Of a DNA stretch of 64,000 nucleotides, positions 10,019 to 18,712 are shown one piece after another. The first letter of the stretch is position 1; every line of letters starts with the position of its first letter. The notes under the pieces are model-generated. The model was given only the letters and a program-made list of their open reading frames with translations. It made no database searches and had not been told where the DNA came from. Origin of the DNA: Hyphomicrobiales bacterium (GTDB taxonomy: Bacteria > Pseudomonadota > Alphaproteobacteria > Rhizobiales > Devosiaceae); the NCBI GenBank assembly GCA_027487555.1, contig JAIYDI010000048.1, positions 59,268 to 123,267 on the forward strand. Reading direction: 5' to 3'. Position numbers and translations under genes: made by a program.

Positions 10019-10391
10019 GGCAAAAAGGCGGAGCGGGGCCGCTCCAGAGGGCGGCCCTGTTCATCTGGCGGCCACGATTTGCCGCGCCCACTGCAAAAAG
10101 ATGAACGGGTTGTGAATCGGGCGACGTGGGATGGGACCGGGTCAGGTTTCTCCCTGGGCCCGCGTTGCTGGCAAGGCTGAAGTCGGGCTTGGCCGCCCGC
10201 CACATAGCCGGTGCCTATGCTGGTCCTGCCGACATGCGAGACGGACTGAAGTGCGCATAGGCGGCACCCCACCCGGCCACAGCCCACATAGCCTTGTCGG
10301 GCCGCTTGCTCCACTGGAACAATCCCTGGTCCCTCGCAGTCGCCGTAAACGGTGAAGGGAGCCCGACTGATCGTCTGAGCCAGGCGAAAGC
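10019..10391. other. 373-bp gap between convergent pckA and wall-hydrolase genes
   Basis: No convincing gene on either strand. A GC-rich hairpin, GGAGCGG-GG-CCGCTCC, lies at about 10030-10046, just past pckA; the A-run on its left would make it a better terminator for leftward transcription. The right part has imperfect GC-rich repeats. I looked for 6S RNA, tmRNA and SRP RNA signatures and did not find them. Confidence 0.5.
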
Positions 10392-11315
10392 CTAGTTGGC
10401 TGCGTAGAAGACGTGGTCGCCGATGGACGCGACGCGGCGGAACTTGTCCGACCAGCTCGGGCTCACCGCCGTGGTGTGGTAGTAGAGGACGGAGTTCGGA
10501 ATAACACCCGGGCGCTTGCCCATCTGGAACTCACGGAACGCCTCGTCCGCAAGGTCCAGAGCGCGGTTCCAGGCGGAGCGCTCGGTGCTCTTGTCGGAGC
10601 GGCCGTCACAGGCAAAAGTGAACTGGCACTTGAACTTGCCCTTGCTGGCATTCTGGTACACCACGCCGCAGATCGTCGTGGGGTACTTCTTGCTCATGGC
10701 GCGATTGATGATGACGTTGGCGACGGCCAGCTGGCCTGCCTTGGGTTCGCCGCGCGCTTCGTGATAGATCGCCTGGGCGAGGCAGTTGCGCTCGCCATCG
10801 GCCAGCTTCACCCGCTTCACCGTCGGGACGAAACCGTCCTCGGCGTAGTTGGCCAGAACGTCCGAAGTGAGTGCCGGCGCATCGGTACTGAGATCAACCG
10901 TCTCGATGGCCGCAAGAGCCTGGTTTTGCCGCCGGGCGATATAGCCCATGAGCATGTCCGGGGTGATTTCCGGCGTGGCGCTGGGAACGTCGAAGCCCTT
11001 GAAGGTCTTGAGCTCCTGCTGGCGGGCAACGTAAGCCGCAAGGAGCTGCGGCGTCAGAGCGGGCATGTCGTCGCTCGCCACTGCGGCGCGCTTGTCGAGA
11101 ATGAACTGCGGCATCGGCAGCGGAATGACGGCGGGGCTGCCATCCTGGGCAGCAACGGGAACCACGGAGCCAATGCAGAAGAGCACCACCGCAAAAGCGG
11201 CAAGGAGCCACGCAAGAGGCTGATGGAGTCGTGTGACCGGCCCTGCCCGCAAACTGCCTACCTTCCCCCGATGCCTCTTCACGAGGCACAGCTTGGTTCG
11301 TTTTCCAAGGCGCAC
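10392..11315 (-). CDS. SleB/CwlJ-type cell wall hydrolase
   Basis: Encodes up to 307 aa. A hydrophobic segment (about 33-55, PLAWLLAAFAVVLFCIGSVV) ending VAAQ is a signal peptide or anchor. The C-terminal Hydrolase_2 domain (about 170-307) shows NCLAQAIYHEARGEP with the catalytic glutamate, VANVIINRA, ICGVVYQN and CQFTFACDG. The family contains peptidoglycan amidases/transglycosylases named from spore germination, but in alphaproteobacteria they act on the growing wall. The annotated start is GTG at 11315; a TTG further in (SLRAGPV, with GGGGAAGG upstream) is equally plausible. A CtrA-type box lies 67 bases upstream. Confidence 0.85.
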   Translation of the reverse strand: MRLGKRTKLCLVKRHRGKVGSLRAGPVTRLHQPLAWLLAAFAVVLFCIGSVVPVAAQDGSPAVIPLPMPQFILDKRAAVASDDMPALTPQLLAAYVARQQELKTFKGFDVPSATPEITPDMLMGYIARRQNQALAAIETVDLSTDAPALTSDVLANYAEDGFVPTVKRVKLADGERNCLAQAIYHEARGEPKAGQLAVANVIINRAMSKKYPTTICGVVYQNASKGKFKCQFTFACDGRSDKSTERSAWNRALDLADEAFREFQMGKRPGVIPNSVLYYHTTAVSPSWSDKFRRVASIGDHVFYAAN

Positions 11316-11381
11316 CCTAGCGCAGCGTCGCGCCGGATGGAAACAGATTTTTACCGACGCTTAACCATGCCGGTTAGCATC

Positions 11382-11397
11382 TTAAAATGAGGTTAAC
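11382..11397 (-). promoter_or_regulatory. CtrA-type box TTAA-N7-TTAAC upstream of the wall hydrolase
   Basis: Exact match to the CtrA consensus, TTAAAATGAGGTTAAC, 67-82 bases upstream of the SleB/CwlJ gene start. A second, imperfect pair (TTAA-N9-TTAG) lies at 11361-11377. CtrA is the alphaproteobacterial cell-cycle master regulator and often controls wall remodelling genes. Confidence 0.6.
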
Positions 11398-11581
11398 GGC
11401 CTTTCCAGTTTATGGAAAGCCTTGAAATTACAGAGCATTGGGAGTGGTCAAGGCGAGCTTTCCGCCGCTCTGCCAAGTTGATTCAAATGCGATGCATTAA
11501 CTTCTGCCCCACCGCGAGTCGTGCCGGCCGCCGGACATGGCAGGGCCGGCCGTCGGCAATCCGGGGCGCTGCGGAGATGGC

Positions 11582-12268
11582 TCAGCCGCGGAAGGCGGCG
11601 TGGCGCAGGTGGTTGAGGCTCGGCAGGATCGCGGCGCAGAGCGCGCGGATCTCGGAATTGGGCTCGATCAGGTCAGGCACCATGATGGTCTGCAGCCCGG
11701 CCGCATGGGCCGACCGCACGCCGGCATGCGAGTCCTCCACCGCGATGCAGGCCTGGGGCGAAAGCCCAAGCAGGCTCGATGCGAGCAGATAGGGTTCGGG
11801 GTGCGGCTTGGGGTGCGTGACGTCATCGCGCGTGACGATGGCGCGGAACGCCGAGAGCAGCCCGGCCTCGCCAAGATGCGTCAGCGCATGATGCGAGCGT
11901 GACGAGGTTGCCACCGCCGCCGGAATGCGGCGTGCCTTCAGTTCGGCGAGAAGCTCATGCACGCCCGGCTTTACCGGCACGATCTCGGTCATCTTCTCCT
12001 TCATCAGTTCGCGGCATTTCGCATCGAAGATGGTATAGGGGAACGTGACGCCATAGGCCTCGACCAGCATGACGGTCGTCGCCTCATGCGAGGAGCCGAC
12101 CATGGCCTTGTGGATCGGGTCGGTCATCTCGAAGCCGAGATCGGCGCTCACATGATAGACAACCTCGCGGAACACCGCCTCGGTATCGAGCAGCGTGCCA
12201 TCCATGTCGAAGATGATGCCGGAAAACGGCTTGAGGTCGGGCAAAGTGTCGGCAGCTGTCAGGGTCAT
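11582..12268 (-). CDS. HAD-superfamily phosphatase (beta-phosphoglucomutase-like)
   Basis: Encodes 228 aa. Motif I is GIIFDMDGTLLDTEAVF (nucleophile and acid/base Asp), motif II is ATSSRSHHAL, motif III Lys is in DDVTHPKPHPEPYLL, and motif IV is CIAVEDSHAGVRSA. The alpha-helical cap between motifs I and II places it with the subfamily I phosphatases and phosphoglucomutases (GS1/YniC/YcjU type); the exact substrate cannot be read from sequence. ATG at 12268 was chosen because it sits 16 residues before motif I; the long upstream extension is antisense to the J-domain gene. The two genes are divergent. Confidence 0.85.
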   Translation of the reverse strand: MTLTAADTLPDLKPFSGIIFDMDGTLLDTEAVFREVVYHVSADLGFEMTDPIHKAMVGSSHEATTVMLVEAYGVTFPYTIFDAKCRELMKEKMTEIVPVKPGVHELLAELKARRIPAAVATSSRSHHALTHLGEAGLLSAFRAIVTRDDVTHPKPHPEPYLLASSLLGLSPQACIAVEDSHAGVRSAHAAGLQTIMVPDLIEPNSEIRALCAAILPSLNHLRHAAFRG

Positions 12269-12407
12269 TCCCGCGATATAGGCAGATTTTGCGGCAAGGA
12301 CCAGTGTGCTTTCGGTGAGAAGACCATGCGGATCCTGTCCGCGCAGCAGATGCATCCGGCTGGTGCCGACTTGCTTCAAACCGCGCGCCGAAGCTGCTAT
12401 TGAGCAG

Positions 12408-13019
12408 ATGATGAGCATGTTCGACCCATATGATATCCTCGGCCTCGCGCGCGGCGCGACACAGCAGGCCGTGAAGGCTGCGTACCGGCAGAAGGTACAG
12501 CTCGCGCATCCCGATCGCGGCGGCGATCCGGAGGATTTCATCCAGGTTGTCCGCGCTTTCGATCTCTTGTCGGACCCCGATTCGCGGCGGCTTTTCGACG
12601 AGGCCGGCATTGTCGACGATGATGGGGTGCGCAATTACCGCAAGGAAGTCGGCGTCATCCTCGCCGACATGTTCGATACCGCGGTGGAGACGGCGATCGC
12701 GACCGGGCTCGGGCTAGACAACGTTAACTTCATCTCGCAGATGTCGGTGGCGGTCGAGAGCGGACTGCTCGATGCCAAGAAAAGGCTCTCCCGCACCGAT
12801 CGGGAAATCCAGGCGCTGCAGGGCCTGCGCGCCCGCATCCGACGTAACGATGATGACCGCAACCTCTTCGCAGAGCGGCTCGACGCGCAGATCACCTCAA
12901 AGACCGCCCAGCACCTGCAGATCAAGCATCGCGTCGCGATCCTCGAGACGGCGCTGCTCGAGCTCGGCAATTACCAGAGCGAGATCGAATTGCTCGCAGC
13001 GCTGGAAGCCGACGCCTGA
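12408..13019 (+). CDS. DnaJ-domain protein
   Basis: Encodes 203 aa. A J-domain covers about residues 5-65: FDPYDILGLARGATQQ, then AAYRQKVQLAHPDRGGD with the essential HPD, and VVRAFDLLSDPDSRR. The rest is not a canonical DnaJ (no Gly/Phe region or zinc domain); instead a charged helical C-terminus with heptad-like sequence (AKKRLSRTDREIQALQGL) suggests a coiled coil. Probably a specialised Hsp70 co-chaperone with an unknown client. Three in-frame ATGs (12408, 12411, 12417) are clustered with no strong ribosome site; the first is given. Divergent from the HAD gene. Confidence 0.85.
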   Translation: MMSMFDPYDILGLARGATQQAVKAAYRQKVQLAHPDRGGDPEDFIQVVRAFDLLSDPDSRRLFDEAGIVDDDGVRNYRKEVGVILADMFDTAVETAIATGLGLDNVNFISQMSVAVESGLLDAKKRLSRTDREIQALQGLRARIRRNDDDRNLFAERLDAQITSKTAQHLQIKHRVAILETALLELGNYQSEIELLAALEADA

Positions 13020-13126
13020 GGCACCCGCCAAGAAATTCGTCGCGGAGCCCTGTCGAATCCGTCGCATCACGTTCGTTGTCTTCCCAGGGTGGCCAGGAGC
13101 GGTCACCTGAACCAGAGGAGTACCCC

Positions 13127-13561
13127 ATGCGTGTCGTCGTCTTCGTCAAGGCCACCATCGACAGCGAGACTGAAATCACCCCCGCACCGTCGGCCGAGCT
13201 GCTTGAGGCCATGGGCCGCTACAACGAGGAACTGGTGAATGCCGGCATCATGCTGGGCGGCGACGGGCTGAAGCCGAGCCGGTTCGGCAAGCGCATTGCC
13301 TTCGAGGGCGCCTCGCGCGCCGTGATCGACGGGCCCTTCGCCGAAACCCGCGAACTCGTCGCGGGCTATTGGCTCTGGCAGGTGAAGGACATGGACGAGG
13401 CGGTGGAATGGGTGAAGCGCTGCCCCAACCCGATGCCCGGCCCGTCCGAGATCGAGATCCGGCCGATCTGGGAGGCGAGCGACTTCGGTGAAGCGATGAC
13501 CGAGGCGGCCGCCGAAGTGCACGATCGGGTGCGCCAGAAGCTCGAAGGCGGCAACGCCTGA
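13127..13561 (+). CDS. YciI-like DGPF-domain protein linked to an ECF42 sigma factor
   Basis: Encodes 144 aa of ferredoxin-like YCII fold. The signature DGPFAETRELVAGYW is at about residues 68-82, preceded by MRVVVFVKAT and LLEAMGRYNEELVNAGIML, and followed by IEIRPIWEASDFGEAMT. DGPF proteins are the known genomic partners of ECF42 sigma factors; their biochemical role is unresolved, though they are thought to be part of, or regulated by, that system. ATG at 13127 has GAGGAG 7 bases upstream. A terminator-like hairpin follows, and the sigma factor gene begins 79 bases downstream. Confidence 0.88.
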   Translation: MRVVVFVKATIDSETEITPAPSAELLEAMGRYNEELVNAGIMLGGDGLKPSRFGKRIAFEGASRAVIDGPFAETRELVAGYWLWQVKDMDEAVEWVKRCPNPMPGPSEIEIRPIWEASDFGEAMTEAAAEVHDRVRQKLEGGNA

Positions 13562-13579
13562 CGCCCCATCGCGCCGCGG

Positions 13580-13613
13580 AAAGCCTCCGCGCTCGTCGGG
13601 GGCTTTGCCCTTT
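13580..13613 (+). terminator. Terminator-like hairpin between the DGPF and ECF genes
   Basis: A 9-bp stem (AAAGCCTCC / GGGGGCTTT, one G-U pair) with a 9-base loop at 13580-13606, followed by GCCCTTTG. The T-tract is interrupted, so it may attenuate rather than fully stop transcription into the sigma factor gene. Confidence 0.4.
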
Positions 13614-13640
13614 GTCGTCCAGCCATCTGGCATCCGTGTG

Positions 13641-14972
13641 ATGAACGCCTCCGTCCACCAGAGCATTGAAACGGTGTTCCGCATCGAGCGGGCGCGGCTC
13701 GTTGCGGGCCTCACCCGCATGGTGCGCGATATCGGTCAGGCGGAGGACCTGGCGCAGGAAGCACTGATTTCGGCGCTGACCGACTGGCCGAAAAATGGCG
13801 TGCCGGACAAGCCCGGCGCGTGGCTGATGGCGACGGCGAAGCGCCGGGCCATCGACCAGTTCCGCCGCCGGCGGATGATCGCACTCAAGCATCTCGAAAT
13901 CGGCGCGCTCGCGAACGAAGCCGACGAGGCGGTCGTCGAACGCGCCGACGCGCGGCTCGATGACGCGGTCGGCGACGAGCTTTTGAGCCTGATGTTCGTC
14001 TCCTGCCATCCGGTGCTGAGCCGCGAGGCACGGGCGGCGCTGACGCTGCGGGTCGTCGGCGGGCTCACGGTCGAGGAGATTGCGCGGGCATTCCTGCAAT
14101 CGGGGCCGACCATCGCGCAGCGGATCGTGCGCGCCAAGCGTGCGCTGGCGGATTCGGGGAGCGCCTATGACATGCCGCGTGGGCCAGAGCGCGCAGCGCG
14201 GCTCGCTTCGGTGCTGGAGGTGGCTTATCTCATCTTCAACGAGGGCTATGCGGCGACTTCGGGCGAGGACGTGATCCGGCGGCCGCTGGCCGACGAAGCG
14301 ATGCGGCTGGGGCGCATCCTCGTGCGCCTCGTTCCGGACGATCCCGAGGCGCTGGGGCTTCTGGCGCTGATGGAGCTCAACGCCTCGCGCTTCAACGCCC
14401 GCGTTGCACCCGACGGGCTGCCGATTCCGATCACCCAGCAGAGCCGTGGCAAGTGGGACCGCGTGCTGATCACCCGCGGGCTCACCGGCCTTGCCGACGC
14501 CATGCGGCTTGGGGGTCTCGACGGACCCTATCGGCTACAGGCTGCGATCGTCGCCTGCCATGCGCGGGCGCGGCGGGCCGAGGACACCGACTGGGCGGAA
14601 ATCGCCGGCCTCTATCGCAGGCTGTTCGACATGACCCAAAGCCCTGTCGTGGCCCTGAATGGCGCGGTCGCCACCGGCATGGCCGAGGGGCCGGCAGCTG
14701 GGTTGGCGGCCCTCGCACGCCTTGCAGATGGACGGCTCGACGGCTTCGCGCCCTATCATGCCGCACGTGGCGAGATGCTCGACCGGTCCGGCGCGCCGAC
14801 AGATGCGGCGCATGCCTTTGCGCGCGCCGCGGAGCTGTCGACCAATGCCGGCGAGCGCGCGTTTCTGGAGAAGCGGTCGAGAGAGATGGCCGGCGTCTCT
14901 CAGTCGGTCCCCTCCACCGTTTACGGGGAAGGGTCCGGCGAAGCCGGGGGTGAGGGGAGCCGCTTGCGCTAA
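13641..14972 (+). CDS. ECF42-type RNA polymerase sigma factor with C-terminal extension
   Basis: Encodes 443 aa, far longer than ordinary ECF factors (about 180). Region 2 covers about residues 10-80 (DIGQAEDLAQEALISAL, AWLMATAKRRAIDQFRRRR) and region 4 about 120-170 (LTLRVVGGLTVEEIARAF, AQRIVRAKRAL). A long helical TPR-like extension follows (YLIFNEGYAATSG, RFNARVAPDG, ALNGAVATGMAEGP), as in the ECF42 group, which has no anti-sigma factor and is paired with DGPF proteins. The last 20 or so residues (VPSTVYGEGSGEAGG and on) and the stop codon come from a dispersed intergenic repeat at 14909-15113. Start ATG 13641 is preferred over 13605, which lies in a hairpin. Confidence 0.88.
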   Translation: MNASVHQSIETVFRIERARLVAGLTRMVRDIGQAEDLAQEALISALTDWPKNGVPDKPGAWLMATAKRRAIDQFRRRRMIALKHLEIGALANEADEAVVERADARLDDAVGDELLSLMFVSCHPVLSREARAALTLRVVGGLTVEEIARAFLQSGPTIAQRIVRAKRALADSGSAYDMPRGPERAARLASVLEVAYLIFNEGYAATSGEDVIRRPLADEAMRLGRILVRLVPDDPEALGLLALMELNASRFNARVAPDGLPIPITQQSRGKWDRVLITRGLTGLADAMRLGGLDGPYRLQAAIVACHARARRAEDTDWAEIAGLYRRLFDMTQSPVVALNGAVATGMAEGPAAGLAALARLADGRLDGFAPYHAARGEMLDRSGAPTDAAHAFARAAELSTNAGERAFLEKRSREMAGVSQSVPSTVYGEGSGEAGGEGSRLR

Positions 14973-15113
14973 ACTACTGACGGACTTGCGGAACTCAGCG
15001 CAAGGTGCCCCCCTCACCCGGCGCTGCGCGCCACCTTCACCGCCTTCTGTCGCTCCACCGGAGCGCCCGACCGCTGCGCGACCGGCTCGAAGTCCCGCAC
15101 GCGGGAGAGGGAG
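14909..15113. repeat. Intergenic mosaic repeat, copy A (ECF sigma/trpA)
   Basis: It opens with CCCTCCACCGTTTACGGGGA and contains GCCGCTTGCGCTA and CAGCGCAAGGTGCCCC, which recur at 31491-31637 and 35242-35386. The internal arms CTTGCGCT / AGCGCAAG and the flanking C-rich and G-rich blocks give a long imperfect palindrome. Its right half is longer and more degenerate than the other copies. The left end overlaps the ECF sigma coding region. Confidence 0.75.
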
Positions 15114-15133
15114 CCGACTGCACGATTGCGCGC

Positions 15134-15958
15134 TTATGCCCGGGCGCGGCGGCAGCCGGACGCCAGGTCGGCGACCAGATCGGTGACGGCGGCGACGCTG
15201 TGGGCCGTCGGCTTGCCGTCGACGAGCGAATCCGCCAGAGCGTTGCAGATGGCGGTACCCACCACGACACCGTCGGAATCGGCGCCGATCCGCGCCGCGT
15301 CGTCGGCTGTCTTGATGCCGAAGCCGACGGCGACCGGCAGGTCGGTATGGCCCTTGATGCGCTTCACCGCCGTGCCCACCGCGGCATGGTTCTTGATCGT
15401 CGCGCCGGTAATGCCAGTCATCGACACATAGTAGACGAAGCCCGAGGTGTTGGCGAGCACGGCCGGCAGGCGCTTGTCGTCGGTGGTGGGGGTGGTGAGC
15501 CGTACGAAATTCAGGCCGGCTTCGAGCGTGGGGATGCAGAGCTCGTCGTCTTCCTCGGGCGGCAGGTCGACGACGATCAGGCCATCGACGCCGGCGGTCT
15601 TGGCGGCTTCAAGGAAGCGCTCCACGCCGAAGATATAGATCGGATTGTAGTAGCCCATCAGCACGATGGGCGTGGCGTTGTCGGTCTTGCGGAAGGCTTC
15701 GACCATGCCGAGGGTCTTCTTCAGCGTCTGCCCGGATTTCAACGCGCGCTGGCCTGCCGCCTGTACGCCCGGGCCATCGGCCATCGGATCGGAAAAGGGC
15801 ATGCCAAGCTCGATGACATCGGCGCCCGCCGCCGGCAGCGCCTCAAGGATTGCCTGTGCGGTGTCGAGGTCCGGATCGCCCGCCATGATGAAGGTCACGA
15901 GTGCCGGCCGGTTCTCGGCGGCGCAGGCAGCGAAGCGGGCGGGAATGCGGGTCGTCAT
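15134..15958 (-). CDS. trpA: Tryptophan synthase alpha subunit
   Basis: Encodes 274 aa. It cleaves indole-3-glycerol phosphate to indole and glyceraldehyde-3-phosphate and channels indole to TrpB. Signatures are [14 protein letters not shown], the catalytic Glu in [18 protein letters not shown], the catalytic Asp in [14 protein letters not shown], and the phosphate-binding [15 protein letters not shown] at 15958. It lies 91 bases after trpB in the same direction. In related genomes accD and folC usually follow; here the next gene is the convergent ECF sigma factor. Confidence 0.96.
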   Translation of the reverse strand: MTTRIPARFAACAAENRPALVTFIMAGDPDLDTAQAILEALPAAGADVIELGMPFSDPMADGPGVQAAGQRALKSGQTLKKTLGMVEAFRKTDNATPIVLMGYYNPIYIFGVERFLEAAKTAGVDGLIVVDLPPEEDDELCIPTLEAGLNFVRLTTPTTDDKRLPAVLANTSGFVYYVSMTGITGATIKNHAAVGTAVKRIKGHTDLPVAVGFGIKTADDAARIGADSDGVVVGTAICNALADSLVDGKPTAHSVAAVTDLVADLASGCRRARA

Positions 15959-16049
15959 CGGACGGCTGGACCTTTCTCGAAGCGGCCCTCTCAGTAGGAG
16001 GGCCGCCGCTCAGGAGTCAATCAGTGTGGGGGGGGGCAGACGTGCGGGT

Positions 16050-17276
16050 TCAGCCGTTCTGGCGCGAGGCGAGATATTTGCCGACCGACTCGACATCCTT
16101 GTCGCCGCGGCCCGACATGCAGAGCACAATGCTCTGGTCCTTGCGCATCTTCGGGGCGAGCTTCAGCACATGGGCAAGGCCATGCGCGCTTTCGAGCGCC
16201 GGGATGATGCCTTCGAGACGCGTGCACAGCTGGAAGGCGTCGAGCGCCTCGTCGTCGGTCACCGGCACGTAGATGACGCGCTTGGTGTCGTGCAGGAACG
16301 AATGTTCCGGCCCGACGCCGGGATAGTCGAGACCGGCGGAAATCGAGTGGCCTTCGAGGATCTGCCCGTCATCATCCTGGAGCAGGTAGGTGCGGTTGCC
16401 GTGCAGCACGCCGGGGCGACCGCCGGTCATCGAGGCGGCGTGGCCGTTCTCGATATCGATGCCGTGGCCGCCGGCCTCGGCGCCATAGATCGCCACGTCG
16501 CTGTCATCGAGGAAAGCGTGGAAGGTGCCGATGGCGTTGGAGCCGCCGCCGACACAGGCAACCACCGCATCCGGCAGCTTGCCCTCGCGTTCAAGGTGCT
16601 GGGCGCGCAGTTCCTCGCCGATCACCGACTGGAAATCGCGCACGATCTCCGGATAGGGGTGCGGGCCCGCGGCGGTGCCGATCAGGTAATAGGTGTTTTC
16701 GACATTGGTCACCCAGTCGCGCAGCGCCTCGTTCATGGCGTCCTTGAGGGTGCCGGCGCCCGACGTCACTGCGCGCACTTCAGCGCCCAGCATGCGCATG
16801 CGCAAGACGTTTGGCGCCTGGCGCGCGACGTCCGTCGCGCCCATGAACACGGTGCAGGGCAGGTTGAACTTGGCGCAGACGGTCGCCGTCGCGACGCCAT
16901 GCTGGCCGGCGCCCGTTTCGGCAATGATGCGGCCCTTGCCCATGCGACGGGCAAGCAGGATCTGCCCGAGCGTATTGTTGATCTTGTGCGAGCCGGTGTG
17001 GTTCAGGTCCTCGCGCTTGAAATACACCTTGGCGCCGCCGAGATCCTCGGTCAGGCGTTCGGCGAGATAGAGCGGCGAGGGCCGGCCGGCATAGTGGGTG
17101 CGCAGCGAGCCGAGTTGGGCGATGAATTCCGGATCCTGGCGGGCGGCACGATAGGCCTCCTCGAGATCGAGAATCAGCGGCATCAATGTCTCGGCGACGA
17201 AGCGGCCACCATAAAGTCCGAAACGACCGTTGTCGTCCGGGCCATTGCGCAGGGAATTGGCCCCCTCGATACCCAC
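16050..17276 (-). CDS. trpB: Tryptophan synthase beta subunit
   Basis: Encodes 408 aa. This PLP enzyme condenses indole with L-serine to make tryptophan. The PLP lysine is in [12 protein letters not shown], with phosphate-binding GGGSNAIG and GAEAGGHG, and [17 protein letters not shown] near the N-terminus. I chose a GTG start at 17276 ([11 protein letters not shown]) because GAGGAG sits 7 bases before it; a TTG five codons upstream overlaps that ribosome site and is less likely. It is 18 bases downstream of trpF and 91 bases upstream of trpA. Confidence 0.96.
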   Translation of the reverse strand: MGIEGANSLRNGPDDNGRFGLYGGRFVAETLMPLILDLEEAYRAARQDPEFIAQLGSLRTHYAGRPSPLYLAERLTEDLGGAKVYFKREDLNHTGSHKINNTLGQILLARRMGKGRIIAETGAGQHGVATATVCAKFNLPCTVFMGATDVARQAPNVLRMRMLGAEVRAVTSGAGTLKDAMNEALRDWVTNVENTYYLIGTAAGPHPYPEIVRDFQSVIGEELRAQHLEREGKLPDAVVACVGGGSNAIGTFHAFLDDSDVAIYGAEAGGHGIDIENGHAASMTGGRPGVLHGNRTYLLQDDDGQILEGHSISAGLDYPGVGPEHSFLHDTKRVIYVPVTDDEALDAFQLCTRLEGIIPALESAHGLAHVLKLAPKMRKDQSIVLCMSGRGDKDVESVGKYLASRQNG

Positions 17277-17294
17277 AGGCGTGCTCCTCAAATC

Positions 17295-17945
17295 TCAGGT
17301 TTGCGCTGCGCGTGCAGCCTTGATGAAGTTCTGGATCAGCGCGGCGCTCTTCACACCAGGTGCCGTCTCCACACCCGATGATACGTCGATACCGACAGGT
17401 CGGATCGCCGAAATCGCCGCGCCGACATTGTCGGGCGTCAAGCCTCCGGAAAGCATATAGGGCAGGCTTGGGTCAAGCGCCCGCAGCAGCGTCCAGTCGA
17501 ATGTGATCCCAAGTCCGCCGGTACGGTCCGCCCCCTTTGGCGGCTTGGCATCGAGCAGCAGTCGGTCGGCGACATCGGCATAGGACGCGACCTGCGCCAC
17601 GTCCTCTTCCGAGCCGATGCCTAGCGCCTTCATGATGGCGATGCCCGCCTCCTCGCGGATGGCCTCAACGCGATGCGGTGTTTCGGGGCCATGCAGCTGG
17701 ATCCAGTCGGGCGAGAGCGCCGCCACTTCCATCACCGTGGAATTGTCGGGGTTGACGAGGACGACGCAGGTTTCGATGCGGCCGCGCGCGGCTGAAATCA
17801 GCGTCTGCAGATTATCGATATCGACATGGCGCGGGCTGCGCGGAAAGTGCATGAAGCCGACCATGTCGGCCCCGGCCTCGATCGCCGCATCGAGCAGGGG
17901 GACGGTCTTGATGCCGCAGATCTTGACGACGAGAGGCTCGGACAT
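17295..17945 (-). CDS. trpF: Phosphoribosylanthranilate isomerase
   Basis: Encodes 216 aa. It converts phosphoribosylanthranilate to CdRP in tryptophan synthesis. The signature VKICGIKT carries the catalytic Cys, the catalytic Asp is in DRLLLDAKPPKGADRTGGLG, and PYMLSGGLTPDNV and GIDVSSGVETAPGVK are the phosphate-binding loops. ATG at 17945. It is 8 bases after the LapA-domain gene and 18 before trpB, forming the conserved lapA-trpF-trpB-trpA run. Confidence 0.96.
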   Translation of the reverse strand: MSEPLVVKICGIKTVPLLDAAIEAGADMVGFMHFPRSPRHVDIDNLQTLISAARGRIETCVVLVNPDNSTVMEVAALSPDWIQLHGPETPHRVEAIREEAGIAIMKALGIGSEEDVAQVASYADVADRLLLDAKPPKGADRTGGLGITFDWTLLRALDPSLPYMLSGGLTPDNVGAAISAIRPVGIDVSSGVETAPGVKSAALIQNFIKAARAAQT

Positions 17946-17953
17946 ATCCAGGG

Positions 17954-18310
17954 TCAGCTACGGTTGGGCTCGGGGAATTCGTCGCCGGAAATGGCGGCGT
18001 TGCCGGGTGAACGGCGCGCCACTTCCAGCTCGCGATGCAGGCGCTCGGTTTCACGGCGGAAGTGCTTTTCGTCGCGACGATGCGGCCCTTGCGCGAACCA
18101 GGCGGCGATACCGCCGAGAATCACGCCGAGCAGCAGGGTGCCGAACAGCACGAGATAGAGGGGGACGGCCACGCTTGTCGGTCCGGTCTCGCCGGGCGCC
18201 ACCAGCGGGTTGAAGTTCACCAGCACCGCCTGCCGATTGGCGAGCGCGAAAACGATCAGAACCGCGCAAAGCGGCACGAGCACGAACCAGCCCACTATGC
18301 GCTTGATCAT
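17954..18310 (-). CDS. LapA-domain (DUF1049) inner-membrane protein
   Basis: Encodes 118 aa with two transmembrane segments (about 5-26, VGWFVLVPLCAVLIVFALANRQ, and 50-73, LYLVLFGTLLLGVILGGIAAW) and a basic cytoplasmic tail with helix HRRDEKHFRRETERLHREL. The phrase FALANRQAVLVNFNP matches the LapA/DUF1049 domain. E. coli LapA/LapB take part in regulating lipopolysaccharide assembly; in alphaproteobacteria the role is less defined. It lies between ihfB and trpF, a conserved arrangement. Confidence 0.85.
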   Translation of the reverse strand: MIKRIVGWFVLVPLCAVLIVFALANRQAVLVNFNPLVAPGETGPTSVAVPLYLVLFGTLLLGVILGGIAAWFAQGPHRRDEKHFRRETERLHRELEVARRSPGNAAISGDEFPEPNRS

Positions 18311-18340
18311 CGGCGTCTGTTCTTCAGCCTAACGCGCCGA

Positions 18341-18625
18341 TCAACCGTCACGATTGATCTTTTCGCGGATTTCCTTGCCGGCCTTGAATTGCGGCACATA
18401 TTTCTCGCCCACATCGACGGTTTCGCCGGTGCGGGGGTTGCGGCCGACGCGCGCCGGCCGGTTCTTGACAGAGAATGCGCCGAAGCCGCGCAGTTCCACC
18501 CGGTCGCCCCGCGCCATCGCGTCCCCGACTTCGTCGAGGATGGCGTTGACGATATTCTCGATATCGCGCTGAAAAAGATGCGGATTTTCGTCGGCCAGGC
18601 GCTGCACGAGCTCGGACTTGATCAT
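18341..18625 (-). CDS. ihfB: Integration host factor beta subunit
   Basis: Encodes 94 aa. This DNA-bending HU/IHF-family protein has [45 protein letters not shown] (the DNA-binding arm with the intercalating Pro) and a C-terminal [18 protein letters not shown] at 18625 has GGAGGG 5 bases upstream; the in-frame extension to 18685 has no support. It follows sppA by 87 bases and precedes lapA, as in other Hyphomicrobiales. Confidence 0.94.
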   Translation of the reverse strand: MIKSELVQRLADENPHLFQRDIENIVNAILDEVGDAMARGDRVELRGFGAFSVKNRPARVGRNPRTGETVDVGEKYVPQFKAGKEIREKINRDG

Positions 18626-18712
18626 ACCGCCCTCCAGGCGTTCACCAGATATTGTCGCGCTTGCCCAGTGGAAAACCATCGCCACTTTTCCTGGAAGCGC
18701 TCCAGGGGGATA

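Noticed and set aside
10019..10391. 6S RNA, tmRNA or SRP RNA in the pckA downstream gap
   Set aside because: No conserved core sequence (for example GGUCAGGUCCGGAAGGAAGC of SRP RNA) or convincing long hairpin was found.
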